DNA of 5,436 nucleotides. Origin: Candidatus Colimonas fimequi. GTDB lineage: Bacteria; Bacillota; Clostridia; Peptostreptococcales; Anaerovoracaceae. The notes below the pieces were generated by a model, which ran no database searches, was not told the DNA's origin, and was given only the letters and a program-made list of their open reading frames with translations. The stretch is taken from positions 1 through 5,436 of the forward strand of contig JAGHTQ010000064.1 of assembly GCA_018065295.1 (NCBI GenBank), in the 5' to 3' direction. The translations under genes were made by a program, and so were the position numbers. This document shows positions 4,679 through 5,436 of this stretch, piece by piece (position 1 is the stretch's first letter; each line of letters starts with the position of its first letter).

Positions 4679-5110
4679 ATGTTTAACATCGAGAATAAGA
4701 TTGGTAACATTCACTATGGTGAGAACATAATAAGGAAGATAGTTTTGAAGGGCATCGACCAGTACGAAGGAAGGGTAATCCCTTACAACGTTGGCAGGAA
4801 ACTGATGGGACTTGTTGGCATGAGACAGGTTAAGAACATCACGCCTAACCCTAATGGTGCAATTAAGATTATCAATAATACTGAGGAGACCGAAGAGGGC
4901 GCACCTAAGCCAGAACCAAATTATGAAATTCTGGTTTACTTAGTAGTTCGTTTCGGTACAAGTATCACAGATGTAACTAATGGACTCATTGACTATATTT
5001 ATGAGTATTGTGATATCATCATAAACACTAAGCCAACCAAGGTAACCGTTAAGGTTACTGGTACGCTCAGTAAGAATCTTGTTAAGAGAGATATTGAGGT
5101 AAGCAGATAA
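4679..5110 (+). CDS. Asp23/Gls24-family envelope stress protein (YloU-like)
   Basis: A 143-residue protein. The opening NKIGNIHYGENIIRKIVLKGIDQYEGRVIPYN (about 6-37) matches the G-x-I-x-I-x-x-x-V-I-x-x-I-A-x-x-A-x-x-x-x-x-G-V pattern of the Asp23 family. The second half, NYEILVYLVVRFGTSITDVTNGLIDYIYEY (81-110), is the characteristic strand, G-x-x-I-x-x-V motif and helix, followed by VTVKVTG (122-128). Members are small cytoplasmic proteins linked to the envelope; the YloU type has no well-fixed biochemical role. Residues about 66-81 (NNTEETEEGAPKPEPN) form an acidic, proline-containing insertion that makes it longer than the roughly 120 residues of YloU. The start is ATG 4679. Its stop overlaps the recG start in TAATG, so the two are translationally coupled. 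No promoter is seen between the rpmB terminator and this gene. Confidence 0.85.
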   Translation: MFNIENKIGNIHYGENIIRKIVLKGIDQYEGRVIPYNVGRKLMGLVGMRQVKNITPNPNGAIKIINNTEETEEGAPKPEPNYEILVYLVVRFGTSITDVTNGLIDYIYEYCDIIINTKPTKVTVKVTGTLSKNLVKRDIEVSR

Positions 5111-5436
5111 TGAACCTTCTTGACAATATTACAACTCTCAAGGGAGTTGGTCCCAAGAAGGCGGAGAATTTAGGACGCCTGAACATAGAGACTATCGAAG
5201 ATCTTATGCTTTTCTTCCCAAGAAGCTACGAGGATCGCAGTAGAGTAGTTAATATTAATGAGCTTCAGTCTGGACAGAAGTGTCTGGTCAAGGGCAGGGT
5301 CGTCCGCAAATACGTGAATAGATACGGCAGGAAACAACGACTTGTGCTCAAGGTGACAGACGCCACCGGTGGCATTGAAGTCGTTTTTTTTAATGCCGCT
5401 TACATTGCTAAGGCAGTTCAGGAAGGGGAAGAATAC
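5110..5436 (+). CDS. recG: ATP-dependent DNA helicase RecG, N-terminal part
   Basis: The frame opens at ATG 5110 and runs off the window end after 109 codons. Residues 1-45 (NITTLKGVGPKKAENLGRLN, then IETIEDLMLFFPRSYEDRS) are the RecG helix-hairpin-helix and PRxYEDRS opening. Residues about 55-109 are the start of the wedge/OB-fold domain (KCLVKGRVV, LVLKVTDATGGIEVVFFNAAYI), which grips branched DNA. The helicase motifs lie beyond the window. RecG regresses stalled forks and moves Holliday junctions. ATG shares its A with the stop of the Asp23-family gene (TAATG). This gene is identified beyond reasonable doubt; it has no frame ending inside the window. Confidence 0.96.
   Translation, partial: MNLLDNITTLKGVGPKKAENLGRLNIETIEDLMLFFPRSYEDRSRVVNINELQSGQKCLVKGRVVRKYVNRYGRKQRLVLKVTDATGGIEVVFFNAAYIAKAVQEGEEY

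Overview
The window looks like chromosome of a low-to-mid GC Gram-positive anaerobe of the Firmicutes/Clostridia type. This rests on gene content (MnmM/YtqB-type tRNA methylase, four-cysteine L28, Asp23/YloU protein next to recG), strong AGGAGG-type ribosome sites, extended -10 promoters and intrinsic terminators with T-tracts. I cannot name the species. No mobile element, tRNA, rRNA or CRISPR array was found.

Layout: (1) 1-362, + strand, the 3' part of an MnmM/YtqB-family tRNA methyltransferase gene. It converges on (2) a membrane permease of the putative heavy-metal/manganese exporter family (477-1301, - strand) across a shared bidirectional terminator. (3) A 418-base stretch without a protein gene (1302-1719) holds the permease promoter with an adjoining palindrome, an apparent free-standing small RNA (about 1498-1616, own promoter, three hairpins, strong terminator), and the promoter of the next gene. 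(4) A PaaI-like hotdog thioesterase (1720-2151, +) converges on (5) a large lipoprotein gene (2220-3611, -) across a long hairpin terminator. (6) A divergent promoter region with a PerR-box-like sequence separates the lipoprotein from (7) a GNAT acetyltransferase (3726-4265, +). (8) rpmB (4418-4609), with a long leader and its own terminator, is followed by (9) an Asp23/YloU-family gene (4679-5110) overlapping by one base (10) the start of recG (5110 to the window end).

The right end is an ordinary conserved housekeeping block (rpmB-asp23-recG), except that the DAK2-domain gene yloV usually found beside asp23 is absent between asp23 and recG. The left and middle are mostly single-gene units with no shared pathway evident.

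The most unusual item is the 463-residue lipoprotein. After its signal peptide it can be laid along nearly the full length of cytosolic PepD-type M20 dipeptidases, yet almost every metal ligand and the catalytic glutamate are replaced. It looks like an exported, lipid-anchored pseudo-peptidase. The second is the unassigned small RNA at about 1498-1616. All family assignments are from memory of family sequences, not from database searches.
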